This document shows positions 24,465-44,033 of a DNA stretch of 64,000 nucleotides, piece after piece. Origin of the DNA: Dermanyssus gallinae (taxonomy: Eukaryota > Arthropoda > Arachnida > Mesostigmata > Dermanyssidae); NCBI GenBank assembly GCA_003439945.1, contig QVRM01005617.1, positions 68,501-132,500 on the forward strand. The letters run 5' to 3'. The position numbers were made by a program, and so were the translations under genes. The first letter of the stretch is position 1. The number at the start of each line of letters is the position of its first letter. Below the pieces are notes generated by a model. The model saw nothing but the letters and a program-made list of their open reading frames with translations. It had not been told where the DNA came from and made no database searches.

Positions 24465-25026
24465 AGTTTCCAAAGTGTTTTTGTTCCCTTCAAAGTAGCT
24501 CACACCCGCTAAAGTGCACCACTTTCTTTCCCACTACGCGCTCACGCAATTTTGTTAAAATTTTGAAACATCCTTATTGAGCGTACAACCAGTTGTCAAA
24601 TGTTCCGTGTAGGATTCCCTTGTACTCGGAAAAAAAAAAACAGTTAAAAGAACCTTAGTAGTGTATCGGCTTCGTTTGAAGTTTTCGATCGACTCTTTCA
24701 TTAGAAGCACCACTGGGAGCATTCGGCTTTGTCGTCTCGATGTCGTAACCATATTCTGTGGTCACTCCTTGAAGCAGTCCATCAATCTTCTGTTACCGCC
24801 TGAAGATTAAATTCAGAAATTTCCTGACGGGCGTTCTTTTTTTGCTGGATTTAACATTTGTTTTGAAGGAATATAGTTGCCAGTTTTTTGCCAACACATA
24901 AAATCGATTAAGACTGTTTGTCGTGAAATCGATAATGCTACTATACACAGTGTTTCGGGACACGGCTTGATCACAAAACTTGGTGCAGATTCGTTGCTCT
25001 TCTATTTTCGGCATCATAAAGAGCAT
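24465..25026 (-). pseudogene. Second mariner-like deletion derivative
   Basis: The minus strand starts with MPKIEEQRICTKFC, which resembles the N-terminus of mariner-type transposases (EQRxCIKFC). It then shares blocks with 22727-23440, such as the CTGTTACCGCCTGAAG block near 24791, and ends with the shared C-terminal block near 24465-24510. Only about 560 bases are left, too few for a transposase. Confidence 0.5.
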
Positions 25027-25216
25027 CGAACCTCGTTTTATTCACATATTTGAGTTAAACAATAAACGCCGCAACTGATTGACGCGATATTGCCTGAGTC
25101 CGTGAGTAGGTGGTGAATTGCGCTCTTAGACAAAATAAACCGGAATACCTTGATTTCGGTTCAATTTTTAAAAGTCAAAGTACTAGATTTTTCCGATCCG
25201 TTCTCGAACATTTATA

Positions 25217-25308
<92 letters not shown>
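25217..25308. repeat. (TA)n microsatellite
   Basis: About 92 bases of pure TA, ending directly at a retrotransposon 3' tail. Confidence 0.92.
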
Positions 25309-25311
<3 letters not shown>

Positions 25312-25362
25312 CGAACACTGCCGAGTGTGCAAACGTATTGTAATATTGATTAATAAATCATA
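25309..25362 (+). repeat. 3' tail of the R2-like element family
   Basis: Contains CACTGCCGAGTGTGCAAACG followed by TATTGTAA and TTAATAAATCAT. The same tail ends the R2-like remnant at 62580-62635, and a related core lies at 52216-52242 and 52420-52446. Nothing else of that element remains here. Confidence 0.65.
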
Positions 25363-26340
25363 GAGGCCCGGCCATACCAGAGGTGGCAAAAGTTAGCAAA
25401 TGAGCAGAAATCCTAGAGGAAATTGATTGATGCAGTGGAATTTGATTTTTGGGGTCTGCCATACCAAGCGGTGATGCGCAAGTTCAGAACGACATTCACC
25501 CCCTATTGGCGCTGCAGTGGATGTACCCCGATACAGCCTGCAAAGTCACAGGAGCGGTTCCTGATAATCCAAGAAGACACACCGCCGGAAACAATGACAG
25601 TCGAAGAAAGCTTGACCTTGGGTAAGGCGTCGGGCCCTGACGGTAGCCGACCGGAGATCGTCAGGCTCTTGGTGGAGGGAATACTGATGTAAGCTAGCGG
25701 ACACGCTGGTGCGGGAGGAGAGATTCTGCCCCGGGGGAAGTGCACCATCTCGCTTTTATACTGAAATCAGGCAGTGGCATGGGCCCACTGTCGTACAGCC
25801 CAACCTGCCTTCTAGACACAACAGGCAAGCTGCTAACGGAAGAGAACACACAGAGGCAACGCCTTGCTAGGCGGGTTCCCTGTTCGGATAAGCCTTAATA
25901 TGTGTATCGGAGTCATGCTGGACACAGGCCTCACGGGTTTCCCACACATAAAATATGTGATCAAGAAATTCCAGCAGCATGGCAAAGACTCCTTTCCTCA
26001 TCGGCTAAGCATCCGATGCCAAACGAAGACTGCTAGAAACCGCGGCGGAGTCGTTGGCGTTGTGTGCGGCTTTTGTGTGGCCGGAATCGGCAGGCCCTTC
26101 GTGCGGCCTAACGGATAACGGTTTGCCGGTCGGGAAGCGGCTAATTCTAGCCAGCGCAGAAAAGCGAGCGGGTGATTTCCTTCCATTCCAGCGTCTGTCG
26201 CTGTATGTGCAACGGGGCAACGCGGCCTCGGTTCGAGGAACCCTCCAGAAATGGCTGGTCCCTACACTGGACCCCCCGTAGTGGGGCACACGGTCGCAGG
26301 GACCCAAATGTCATGGTCCGACCATGAATGATTGATTACA
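25363..26340 (+). pseudogene. R1-like non-LTR fragment lacking the RT core
   Basis: From about 25367 the frame reads as an R1-type pre-RT region (AVEFDFWGLPYQAVMRK), then LGKASGPDGSRPEI (RT start) and, in another frame, a CLLDTTGKLL stretch. It then jumps to the thumb (IGVMLDTGLTGFPHIKYV; AALCAAFVWPESAG-like) and ends QRGNAASVRGTL. The fingers/palm segment with the YADD motif is missing, and several frameshifts and stops occur. It is flanked by (TA)n on the left (across the short tail) and on the right (26345-26394). Confidence 0.7.
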
Positions 26341-26342
26341 TA

Positions 26343-26344
<2 letters not shown>

Positions 26345-26394
<50 letters not shown>
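26345..26394. repeat. (TA)n microsatellite
   Basis: About 50 bases of TA directly after the R1-like fragment. Confidence 0.9.
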
Positions 26395-26398
<4 letters not shown>

Positions 26399-26952
26399 GT
26401 AGTATCACATAAGGAAAAATCTGTCTGAACTTAAAACAATTACAGAGATGAGATACAAGCGGTCTACTTCTGCCTGTCGTTCGCTGCGGTCGTGTTTGGC
26501 TTCGTTCGATGAAAGTTTGTCACGGAGTGCAGAAACCTAAGGCCTACACCGGGCTGACCAAGTGTACTCGATGACCTTAGCGGTATGGAGCCAACACGAG
26601 AAGTGTGTGGACACTATAAAAACTGTGCTAAACTCTAATTGAGAAGACAAATTCTAAAAACCTCTTAAACGCAAACGTTCGAAAAAAAATTGAAATTTGA
26701 TCGCCGTCGACAGTCAGTGGTTCTAGCTGATGTTGTGGTGGTTTGGCTTGACTCGGCTTCATGGACGCACACGCACATGCACAATAACACTACCGTACAT
26801 AACAACCTTAAGAACTACCATGAAGTGCTGCTCTACCTAGGTAGTAAATAGCAGAGTGGTAGCGCCCCTGACCAAGGCACTGGTCCAAGTAGAACCGGTT
26901 AGAGCTTAAGCCCTCGAAGCTTTTTTTTATCAATTGCTTGAATGATGATGAT
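26395..26952. other. Spacer, no gene seen
   Basis: No motif recognised; a short (GAT)n run lies at its right end. Confidence 0.4.
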
Positions 26953-27185
<233 letters not shown>

Positions 27186-27839
27186 TTTACGAATAGCTAC
27201 GCCACATCATTCACTGACGGGAGTTGCACAAACGGCGCCTATACACGCATCTTCTTGAGGACCACGTTGCTATAATTTTGTCTGAAGAGTAGTCCTCCCG
27301 GGCCGCCAGGATCCGAAGAAGGCTCTCCTTCAGGATGCTGACTCCGAGATGCGACCCTTTCGAAAAGGCAGTTGCGGGCCATTCTACAGAGAGGAGGCGA
27401 TTGAAATCCTCCTCTGTGTGGCAATCCTTAATCATGGCGATGACGTGTTCAGCCTGCCGATACAGGGCCAGAACGTTAGGTGTGCACTGTTACCCCAAGT
27501 CTGCGGTCTCTTTCTTCGTTTGTGTCGAAGCCTCTTTTACAGTGACACAAAGTTCCTCCCTCAGGCCATATACCTAAAATAACTTCTGGTATATGCGCCG
27601 GCTTTAGTCAACTCTTTTACCAGTTTGACCGAGCTACTGGATGAAAGCACAACCTCTAAAGTCAAAACCTAAGTTATCTTTTAGTCGTAACGTTTACGAA
27701 AAATTATGCCGTACTGCAAAAGCGAGTGCAAAATAACTAATTCTTGCACACTACAACGCTGGAAGCGTTTTACTCACGACAGGAAGGCAGGCCGAAGCAC
27801 ATAGGCATACGCTTTATACTTTTTACGCTGTTAACCGCA
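27186..27839. other. Unrecognised region, possible retroelement debris
   Basis: Moderate GC with minus-strand open frames (27211-27435) of the style of non-LTR C-termini, but no diagnostic motif was found. Confidence 0.3.
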
Positions 27840-27957
<118 letters not shown>

Positions 27958-28483
27958 TAAATGTTATTTAACTTATAACGCTTTATATTTATATCTGCGA
28001 GTAGTGGTGAAATTGCTGAAACGTAGATTTTCTGCTACAATGGGTAATTTTGTTGTTTTGCGTTTTCATTCGACAGCAGCCTTTCATGAATCGCCGTAAG
28101 ACGTCTACATCTCAGCGTAAACCGCAAAAACGGAACCACTCGTCTCCAGGGCTGTCCCCTATGAACGAACGTTGCGTAGCCCCGTTGTAAAAAAGAAAGC
28201 AAGTATTATATAATACTTTCCGAGCCAAAACGTTCTCAAACGGTAGACCATTATGTGTACGTTATTTCCTTCCCAATTACCACCCTTCTGACTGTCGTCC
28301 CGTCCTGACGACGGCCTGTGTGACAGCCTTGCACTTGAACTCGCTAGGTGGAGACTCGCCGGACCTTCAACTAAGCTCTGCTCGCTAATCGGCGTGAATG
28401 CTTTCGGGTAGACCAGCCTCTCCCCGACGGCCTGTACGGGGTGCGTCCGTCGAGCGTTCGAAGGGCGGTGGCCGACGAACGAA

Positions 28484-28555
28484 CGATGATGATGATGATT
28501 ATGATGACGATGATGATGATGATAATAATAATAATAATAATAATAATTATAATAA
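28484..28555. repeat. (GAT)n/(AAT)n compound tract
   Basis: GATGAT units pass into AATAAT units. A second (AAT)n tract lies at 28717-28745. Confidence 0.85.
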
Positions 28556-28644
28556 TATATCTTAGAGCAATACAGTTGTGAGGTGTGAATGTGTATCCTC
28601 ATTATTTTATACTTTCTTTCTTGCTGTCGTCAGCCCATCGCACC

Positions 28645-28716
28645 TTAAATCGACGCGGCGTTTCCTCTGCAAACTGCCAATGAAAGCAGCTGCCCCAGAA
28701 AGTTGCCTATAAGTTC
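28645..28716 (-). pseudogene. Short non-LTR C-terminal remnant
   Basis: The minus strand reads IGNFLGQLLSLAVCRGNAASI and a stop. LSLAVCRGNAASI is identical to the tail of the fragment at 5222-6497, and a variant ends the fragment at 25363-26340. The upstream part is replaced by (AAT)n. Confidence 0.6.
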
Positions 28717-28749
28717 TAATAATAATAATAATAATAATAATAAAAATAG

Positions 28750-31735
28750 GTAGCACCCTTGTAGAGAGTGAGTGCGTGCATACGTGCGTGAGTGAGTGTT
28801 GTTGAGGAAACCTCCAAAAACATCACAGTCGACAATACGAGATAACGACATGAACGCTGGCCGCAGCGAGGTTGTCACCGTAGTCGTCGTCGTCCTCGAG
28901 GTGGGATGAGGGCGAGCATCTCTCGAGTCGCCTCTTTCGTTAGCGACTTGGGTTGGTTGAGTTGTCTTGACTTGTCTTGAGCTTGTCTACCGCGCCTGCC
29001 AAACAAGCGAACAGTCGGGCAACATCAATAGAAGCAGCAGCAGCATTGACAGAAACACGATCTGATGATGCCAGTCGACTGGCCAATGATCACCACGATC
29101 TATCTCACCGACCGACTCACGGTTACCCGTGCGTTGTTCGTCCGGTAGTCTCATGTAGTAGTTGGTGTTGGAGGGAAAACGGTGCTGAGGATAAATAAAA
29201 GAGAAAAATATCAAAGAAGAGCAAAGAGAAGAAGGAACGCAACAGACGACAGAAAACAACTGTACAGGTAACATACAATTGCTCTCACTGTTGGTGTTGT
29301 TGTTGTTGCTGTTGTTGTTGTGACTGCTACTGCTGTTGGTATGGGCGAATCGCAACGATCGCAGTGGATGCATGCCATGACTTGCTATGTCTGGTTGTAC
29401 TGGACCTCATCGGACCCGATCGCAGGCTAAACACACCCAGTGCAGCAGCAGCAGTGACAGTGGCCAGTGCAGCAAGGAGGGCAATGAGGAGGACGGGCTA
29501 GAGCAGAAACATAGCGAGGAGAGCACAAACGAAGGGGAGGAGGCGGAGGAGGCCAAGAAATAGATGGACCCTCAGACGTCTCTCCGACTTCGTTTGCAAG
29601 CGCTGTGCAGCATTTTGCGTTTGAACTTGCACCTCGCTTCACGTCGCGTCCCTCGAAGCTTGCTACTACAACCTGCTTACTACTTCAGGTGAGGTAAGGT
29701 GAGGTGAGCTGAACTGACCTGCAAGAATATTGCAGCGACAGCAGCTGTAACAGCGACGACATCGACGGCATAGCGACGGCACCGTATCCGGGCCCTGCAC
29801 CATAAATACCAAGTGCCCGTGAAGAGTAGTGGTCGTAGCAGTAGTAGTAGTGGTAGTTGCAGTACAGCAAGTACCACGACATTGTAGGGTTTGCGTACTT
29901 TGTTTGTACCACCGAAAGCCCACACACACAGTATCTACCGCAGTGTGCTACCGAGGTGTTGGCCAAAACACGAACGCGAAGAAACTAGCGGGCGTCGATC
30001 GACCGGGTGGGTCAGCGTCAGCGAACTCACACAAGCCGTGCGCCTTGACAACTGTCTGCCTAGGGTTTTGGCCAGATAGACAGACATACCGACATACAGA
30101 ACCTCTGAGGCTTACTGATCTTTTCGTCTAGTATGACAATGACGGCCACTATAATGACCACAACAATGATAACGACCACAACAATAAAAACAGCAACAAC
30201 AACAACAACAATAATTACTACTAGGACGACTAGGAATAGATGGTGCCAGAGGTTGAACGAGAATGTCTTTTGTAGCGATCGTACTGAGAGCTGAGGCGTT
30301 AGGCGACTGTAGGGGACAGGTTATCGATAGGCGCGCCGGCGGCGGCGGCGGCGGCAGCGGCAACTTGTTGTTAGAAGCCACTTTCTCTGTGCGTATCGCA
30401 CGCAGACGACGGGTGGCGAGTGTTTTAAGCTTTAGGGCTAGCGGAAACCCGCCGAACGGTGCCTGGGTTCTTTTCGTCAGGGTTTATTTCCAGCGTCGTC
30501 GTCGTGGACGTAAGGTGACTGACTGGGCATGCTTGCCGATGCTTGTGGCGCCGTCCGTGTGTGTATGAGCCTACTATGATAGGATACCTCGGTTGCGATC
30601 GTTTGTGGACATCGTGCCAGCATACGTCGTTGGCCGTATTTGCGCCGGCTGCAAAAGCCGTACCGATTTTGCAGCATGCACTTGATTATCCGACAGCGAT
30701 CGGTGCGGCCTAATGAATGTTTATGTTTCTTGAATGATGAATGTTTCTTATCATTCGGATCGGATAGTCTCGCCGGTCATCGGTCAGTTTCCCTGACCGA
30801 TGTCACGACAAACCCTAATTTTTCGATAGGCCTAACCGGATTGTGCCCAGCTTCTGATCGAGTGGTGACGTAACCAAGTGCGCTAGAGAGAACGACGTTT
30901 TCTCGCTTGTTAAGCGGGTTAACATATTCAAACTAGCGACGACTGATAGTTGGGTGGCTGCGTTGCTCAACGCGCATCTATATATATCATATATATCATA
31001 TCTGTGCTACTTTAGAGTAGCACAGATATATTCTAGTGTTTTTGCTTGTATGGTGCATGTTGCGCACCTTCTGTGTGGCGTATTCGTGTTTCTCAGGAAC
31101 ACCATTCAAAGTTAGAGCTTTATTTTTGGATTTTGGTGTACTCGATGTTGACGGATTGAGGCGACGCCAGTGGATTTCGTGAGTTACGTTATTTTTGTGG
31201 GATACGTCGAGAAGGTAAGAGATGCGCCAAAACGCGAATTTGACAACACTCGAGTCATTTAGCGCGGGATTTTCGCAAGCATTTTCCACGTCCACGTCGT
31301 GAACAGTGTCGAGTAGTCGTCAAATTTGCACTGACGACCGGCTGCATATCGATACGAATGATCGATTGGTGTAACGAAATGGCCTCTAGTTCGTTTCAGC
31401 CTAAGCCAAAGTATTGCGTTGTCTCACCAGAATGCCTTGAAGTATACTGAGATAGACACCATGATGGGGGATGCAGGGCCGTCAGCGGGCGTTCGCATGT
31501 CATCGCATGTCTGTCTATACGAAGGTCGCGGATGAATGGTGATCCTCATATTCGGAAGAATACTGCGAAACGATAGCGTGCAGAAGCTCAGCATGCTATG
31601 CGAGCAGTGTTGTCCCCATGCGGACCCAATGCGCATGCGTTTGCATACCAACGTGCATTCGTGTGTGAGTGTGAGCGATCGCCTGAATCACTTCGGTGCC
31701 CTTCCGGTTTAATGTACCTAAGCTTCGTGCTTTCT
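28750..31735. other. GC-richer region, likely promoter and leader of the phosphatase gene
   Basis: No convincing coding exon. CpG content looks higher than in the surroundings. There are triplet runs (CAG near 29034, GTT near 29290, CAA near 30190, GGC near 30335) and a (CT)n run just after. An acceptor with a long pyrimidine tract ends near 31836, so an upstream noncoding exon is expected somewhere here. That is inference. Confidence 0.35.
30960..31130. repeat. Diverged repeat with perfect hairpin
   Basis: Holds a 14-bp perfect inverted repeat, ATATCTGTGCTACT at 30998-31011 and its complement at 31016-31029, with a 4-nt loop. A related, diverged copy without the perfect stem lies at 32286-32410, on the other side of the first phosphatase coding exon. 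Confidence 0.55.
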
Positions 31736-31915
31736 CTCTCTCTCTCTCTGTCTGTTTGTCTCTCTCCCTCTACGCGTACTCTTTTTCTTATCCTCTGTAT
31801 TTTCCTCTGCTTTTGGTTTCCCTTCTGTGCACATAGGTCTGCAACTGCCCTACAGTTTCGTATTCCCCACTGACGCTGTAACGTCACAGCCCGTGGTCTT
31901 CGAACATCGTAAAGA

Positions 31916-40046
<8,131 letters not shown>

Positions 40047-40427
40047 ACAACATATAAGGGGGGAGTCCGTGGGTGGGCTCCGGATGCAGGGCTCTTTGTT
40101 GCTGTATGAACGTCCAGCTGAACGAAGGCTATCAACGTGTGATGAACGGCAAATAACACCGGCTTTTTGTGATCGTCGAGTGACACGCTTACCATCCGGC
40201 GCCAAACGGAAGCGCCCTTCCACTGTGGCTCTTACGACCCGAAAAATGCGTAGCACACCTAAAGAGATGTGTGTCCCACATTCGGTAGATGTGTTCCTGT
40301 GATGCGGACCCCCGATGACGAGCGCTGCCAGCAGATTTCAGCAGCGCGCTACTATGTCACGTTTCTGTCACGTTCGCAAGCGTTCACTCCATTAACGAGT
40401 AACATATAACATAATGTCCGAAATAAA

Positions 40428-40944
40428 GAAATGCGATTGCGTGGTATTGCTGTACAAGTTATCGCGTTGTTTAGTCACCGTGGGCAGGCGTCATCTAGAT
40501 CTTATCTTAGTTGAGAGTACCAGAATTGTCAAAATTATTGCAAAATTTACGTTCCTTTGCTCGTCATGTCTATTGGAAACAGAGCTCGGTGCGTCAGATT
40601 TGGTCTAGTCATTGCTGAGCATGCGCCAAACAAAGTCGTGAAGAGGTTGTAATAAAAAAAAGACGATGATAAATGAGAATCGAAAGCAGTTGTATCGCCA
40701 TGCAAACATGCTCTTCTCACCACTGAGTGGCAACAATATCTTTGGAGGGTCTACATGACACCGTAATTGCCTCCAAAGGACGTCGCACTGAGTCCAGTGC
40801 GACCGGCGTCGAGGTTGTTAGCTGCCGCTGAGTATCTTTCAGGCACAATAATTAGCTACATAGTCTTATTATCTCTACGTTTACACTTATACAGATGTAT
40901 GAAGCAAGAAACACATTTTAATTATTAAAATAAAGCCATATATA
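40428..40944. other. Phosphatase 3' flank, no gene seen
   Basis: No motif recognised between the poly(A) signal and the mariner. Confidence 0.4.
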
Positions 40945-42234
40945 CAGGTAGTTCAACAAGTTCTTAAAATGAGCTTTTCAGAATTTGAATTTTGGCGCGC
41001 TTTCACCGCTATTGGAAACGGCAACTTTTCGAATGCTAGCAGTCAAAATATTATGGTGATTGGCCGTTGCGATTTCGTTTGATTGCTTTTCCCGTGCAAC
41101 GTATCGGTGTGATTTTAAAAAATGGAGAAAAAAGAGTTTCGAGTGGTTATCAAGCATTTTTATTTCAAAGGTTGGAATGCGACCCAAGTGAAAACTGAGT
41201 TAGACGGGGTGTACGGTGACTCTGCGCCATGTTTTGCCACTGTTTCCAACTGGATAAATGAGTTAAAAAGAGGTCGCAGGAGCACCGAGGATGAACTACG
41301 TTCAGGACGCCCAAAAACGGCAACTGATGAGGAAAACGTGGAAAAAGTGCGGAAAATCGTTGCCGCAGATAAGCGAGTGAACATTAGGGAGATAGCGGAG
41401 GCCTTGGGGATCAGTTTGGGTAGAGTGCATTTCATCCTGCACGAAAACTTGAAGATGAAAAAGCTCAGAGCAAAATGGGTGCCACATTTGCTCAACCAAG
41501 TCCAAAAAGACGCGCGTGTTTCCGCTTCACAGCGAAATTTGGCCAAGATGTCGAAAAATCCGTCGGATTTTTGGCGCAGATTCGTGACCGTCGATGAAAG
41601 CTGGGTCCATCACTACACTCCCGAGACCCAAGAAGCATCTCGTCAATTGTGTGCACCTGGTGAAGGACCTCCGAAGAGGGTGCGGACAACGGCATCGGCC
41701 GGAAAGATGATGGCTACGGTTTTTTGGGACCAACGTGGAATAATTCTGGTCGACTACCTTGAGAACGGTAAAACGATCACGGGAGAATATTATGCAAGAC
41801 TGTTGGACTGCCTGAAGCAAGAACTCATCGTGAAACGGCCCGCTTTGCAGAAGAAGGTTGTCCTGTTTCACCAGGACAATGCTCCCGCACACAAGTCGCG
41901 GCAAGCAATGGCAAAACTGGCCCAACTGAGGTTCGAACTTATTGATCAACCTTCCTATTCTCCAGACCTGGCGCCCTCTGATTATTTCCTCTTCGGACAT
42001 TTGAAGAATAGTCTCGGTGGAAAGCGTTTTTCCAGCAATGAAGAGGTTAAGGCTGCTGTCAATGCCTATTTTCAGTCTAAAGACGCGGAATTCTACTCAA
42101 GAGGTATAAATGCTCTGAAATCTCGGTGGGAAAAGTGTATTGAGCTTCTCGGGGAGTATATCGAATAAGAAAAAATTAAAAACAAGATTTGGAAAATTCT
42201 TGGTTTTCATTTTAAGAACTTGTTGAACTACCTG
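40945..42234 (+). mobile_element. Mariner element, apparently intact
   Basis: A 1290-bp element flanked by TA at 40943-40944 and 42235-42236. Its terminal inverted repeats match perfectly over 28 bases, starting CAGGTAGTTCAACAAGTTCT. It holds one uninterrupted transposase gene. The decayed relative at 11379-12659 is the same size class. Confidence 0.95.
41122..42168 (+). CDS. Mariner transposase, DD34D
   Basis: 348 residues, the usual length for mariner. It cuts and rejoins the element at TA sites in the nucleus. An N-terminal paired helix-turn-helix region (about 1-105) includes FKGWNATQ and IREIAEALGISLGRVH, for binding the inverted repeats. WVPHLL stands at 119-124. The catalytic acids are D158 (TVDESW), D252 (FHQDNAPAH) and D287 (SPDLAPSDYFLF), with exactly 34 residues between the last two. 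No stop or frameshift was found, and the ATG start gives the full N-terminus. Recent activity or horizontal arrival is possible, as often in this family, but host comparison would be needed. Confidence 0.95.
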   Translation: MEKKEFRVVIKHFYFKGWNATQVKTELDGVYGDSAPCFATVSNWINELKRGRRSTEDELRSGRPKTATDEENVEKVRKIVAADKRVNIREIAEALGISLGRVHFILHENLKMKKLRAKWVPHLLNQVQKDARVSASQRNLAKMSKNPSDFWRRFVTVDESWVHHYTPETQEASRQLCAPGEGPPKRVRTTASAGKMMATVFWDQRGIILVDYLENGKTITGEYYARLLDCLKQELIVKRPALQKKVVLFHQDNAPAHKSRQAMAKLAQLRFELIDQPSYSPDLAPSDYFLFGHLKNSLGGKRFSSNEEVKAAVNAYFQSKDAEFYSRGINALKSRWEKCIELLGEYIE

Positions 42235-42679
42235 TATATATGGAATTGTAGAGCTCGTTGAGGCAAATATTTTTTTCCGATGGAACATGGTCTCTAAGAG
42301 GCCCTGTTTCGGAATGAGAGTTAAATTACTACAATTTGTGACATTGGTGTTTTTGCCCGACATAGGAGCATAGAATGTGCTGTTGCGAGACAACCAGGTT
42401 TCCTAGACAGAAGCTAAACACACCGCCGTGTTTGTGAGAAAATGCTGCTTCTTTCGAAGAACTCATAAGGCCGGTCAGAAGATGCTACATGGTCTCTGAG
42501 AAGAGAATTCGCCAAAATGAAGTTATTTTATTAACCTTCACGCCCATTACCTCAAAATCATTACCTTACGACCACTTACAGCGCTCTAAACTAACATATT
42601 CAGGCAAATGCGCATTTCATGACAATCATTTTGGTACCAAACTTATGGCAATGCGAGCTGTGGTTGCGGAGTAATTACG

Positions 42680-42900
42680 ATTTTTTGGTGGGACGTTCAG
42701 ATTAAGTGCATGCAAAATGACTGTGTGGCGACGTTCACTACCGCCGACGACAGCCGCAGCGCATACCATATCGGTCAGTATTGTTACAATTCTTCAGCTA
42801 TCTCCCTGTTAGTAATTCGAAGATTGTTAAGTACGATATCAGGAACCTTTTCGTCGTTTTATTCTGTTATTGACGTCCAAGGCCTCCCAAAAGCTTATAT
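42680..42900 (-). pseudogene. Small mariner-like remnant
   Basis: 42775-42850 matches 23310-23400 (for example TTGTTAAGTACGATATCA) in the same orientation. Too short to carry a domain. Confidence 0.4.
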
Positions 42901-44033
42901 TATGTAGGAAGTATCAAAATACGCTGCGCTTCTTTGATAGCTAGGGTAAAATTCCACAATGCAACGTTACCACGTTGAGTCAAGTTATCTGACCCTTCGA
43001 GCATTCGTCTTACCGATAAATTATCACTAACCCCTTGCAAGCAATTTCAAAATACTGGTTGTTTTGGTAAAGAAGATCCTGCAGTCTCCATTGATTCCAA
43101 AGCCATTGAATAAATCAGACTTCATTGTTCTGAATGTTTGTCCTCAACATATAGGCACACACGAGCCTTAGTAACTTCATTAGGCTTGATTAGTTCATCA
43201 CTAGTTCTCGTGGATCTCTTTAATGCGTTCGGACGTGGCAACGTGGTCGAATAACTGTATCACCAACACGTATGGTAATGTGTGTGTGACCAAAAATTAC
43301 ATATCCTATCTTTCTCCGTTTGGGGGTGTGGCAACTTTAGCTCTAATAAAGTACAATTCTAGGCCACTTGCTGGGAATTTCGCCTTCCTTCTCTTTCGAA
43401 GAGAGTGAAACACAATGCTAGTATAACCGCTCAATAGTACTTGTTGTACTTTGTAAAGAGAATATTTCAACGAGTGATTTTTTTGTTTCTGTGAGATTAA
43501 TTTGATACGTTGATAATATAACATTTGTCGTATATAAGATAGAGTTGATAAGAATTTTGTGTCACGCAAAAGTAACTTTCATATCAGTAAGAACTCAAAT
43601 ATCGTCAGAAATCTTGCTGTTCGTCGCCAATTAGATCAACGAAGTGCAAATGGCTGACTCGATTTACATAATAGTGCCAAGCACGCATTTCTCAACTGAC
43701 AACAAATATGGCCGTCGGTACCAGTGGTAACGAAACGACCCGTTCCAACTGGCCTCACATGACGTTGACTAGACAAAATATTATAGTAACATATAGTGTA
43801 TAAGCGTATATAAAAAAAACATAAGTGTATAGTAACATATAGTGTATAATATTATAAACTACATACTAGTGAAGGCACTACGACTTGCCACGCTTAACGA
43901 AAAATAAATGCAAGTCAGTTAGAAAACCGTACAGTAAAAAATGGTAGTATATATAAATATATATACCGTGGAATGTTTGGTATACCAATGAGCTTCCTAT
44001 CACTGGTCTATCTGATCTGACTGAAGTGTAAGC
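42901..44033. other. Spacer, no gene seen
   Basis: AT-rich with a short direct repeat, GTAACATATAGTGTATAA, near 43788 and 43832. No gene recognised. Confidence 0.4.

Noticed and set aside
27211..27582. Open frames resembling a retroelement C-terminus
   Set aside because: No Cys/His finger or RT motif could be pointed to; left as unrecognised.
28987..30677. Many ORFs of 60-130 aa in the GC-richer region
   Set aside because: They follow triplet repeats, overlap on both strands and show no conserved motif or convincing splice context.
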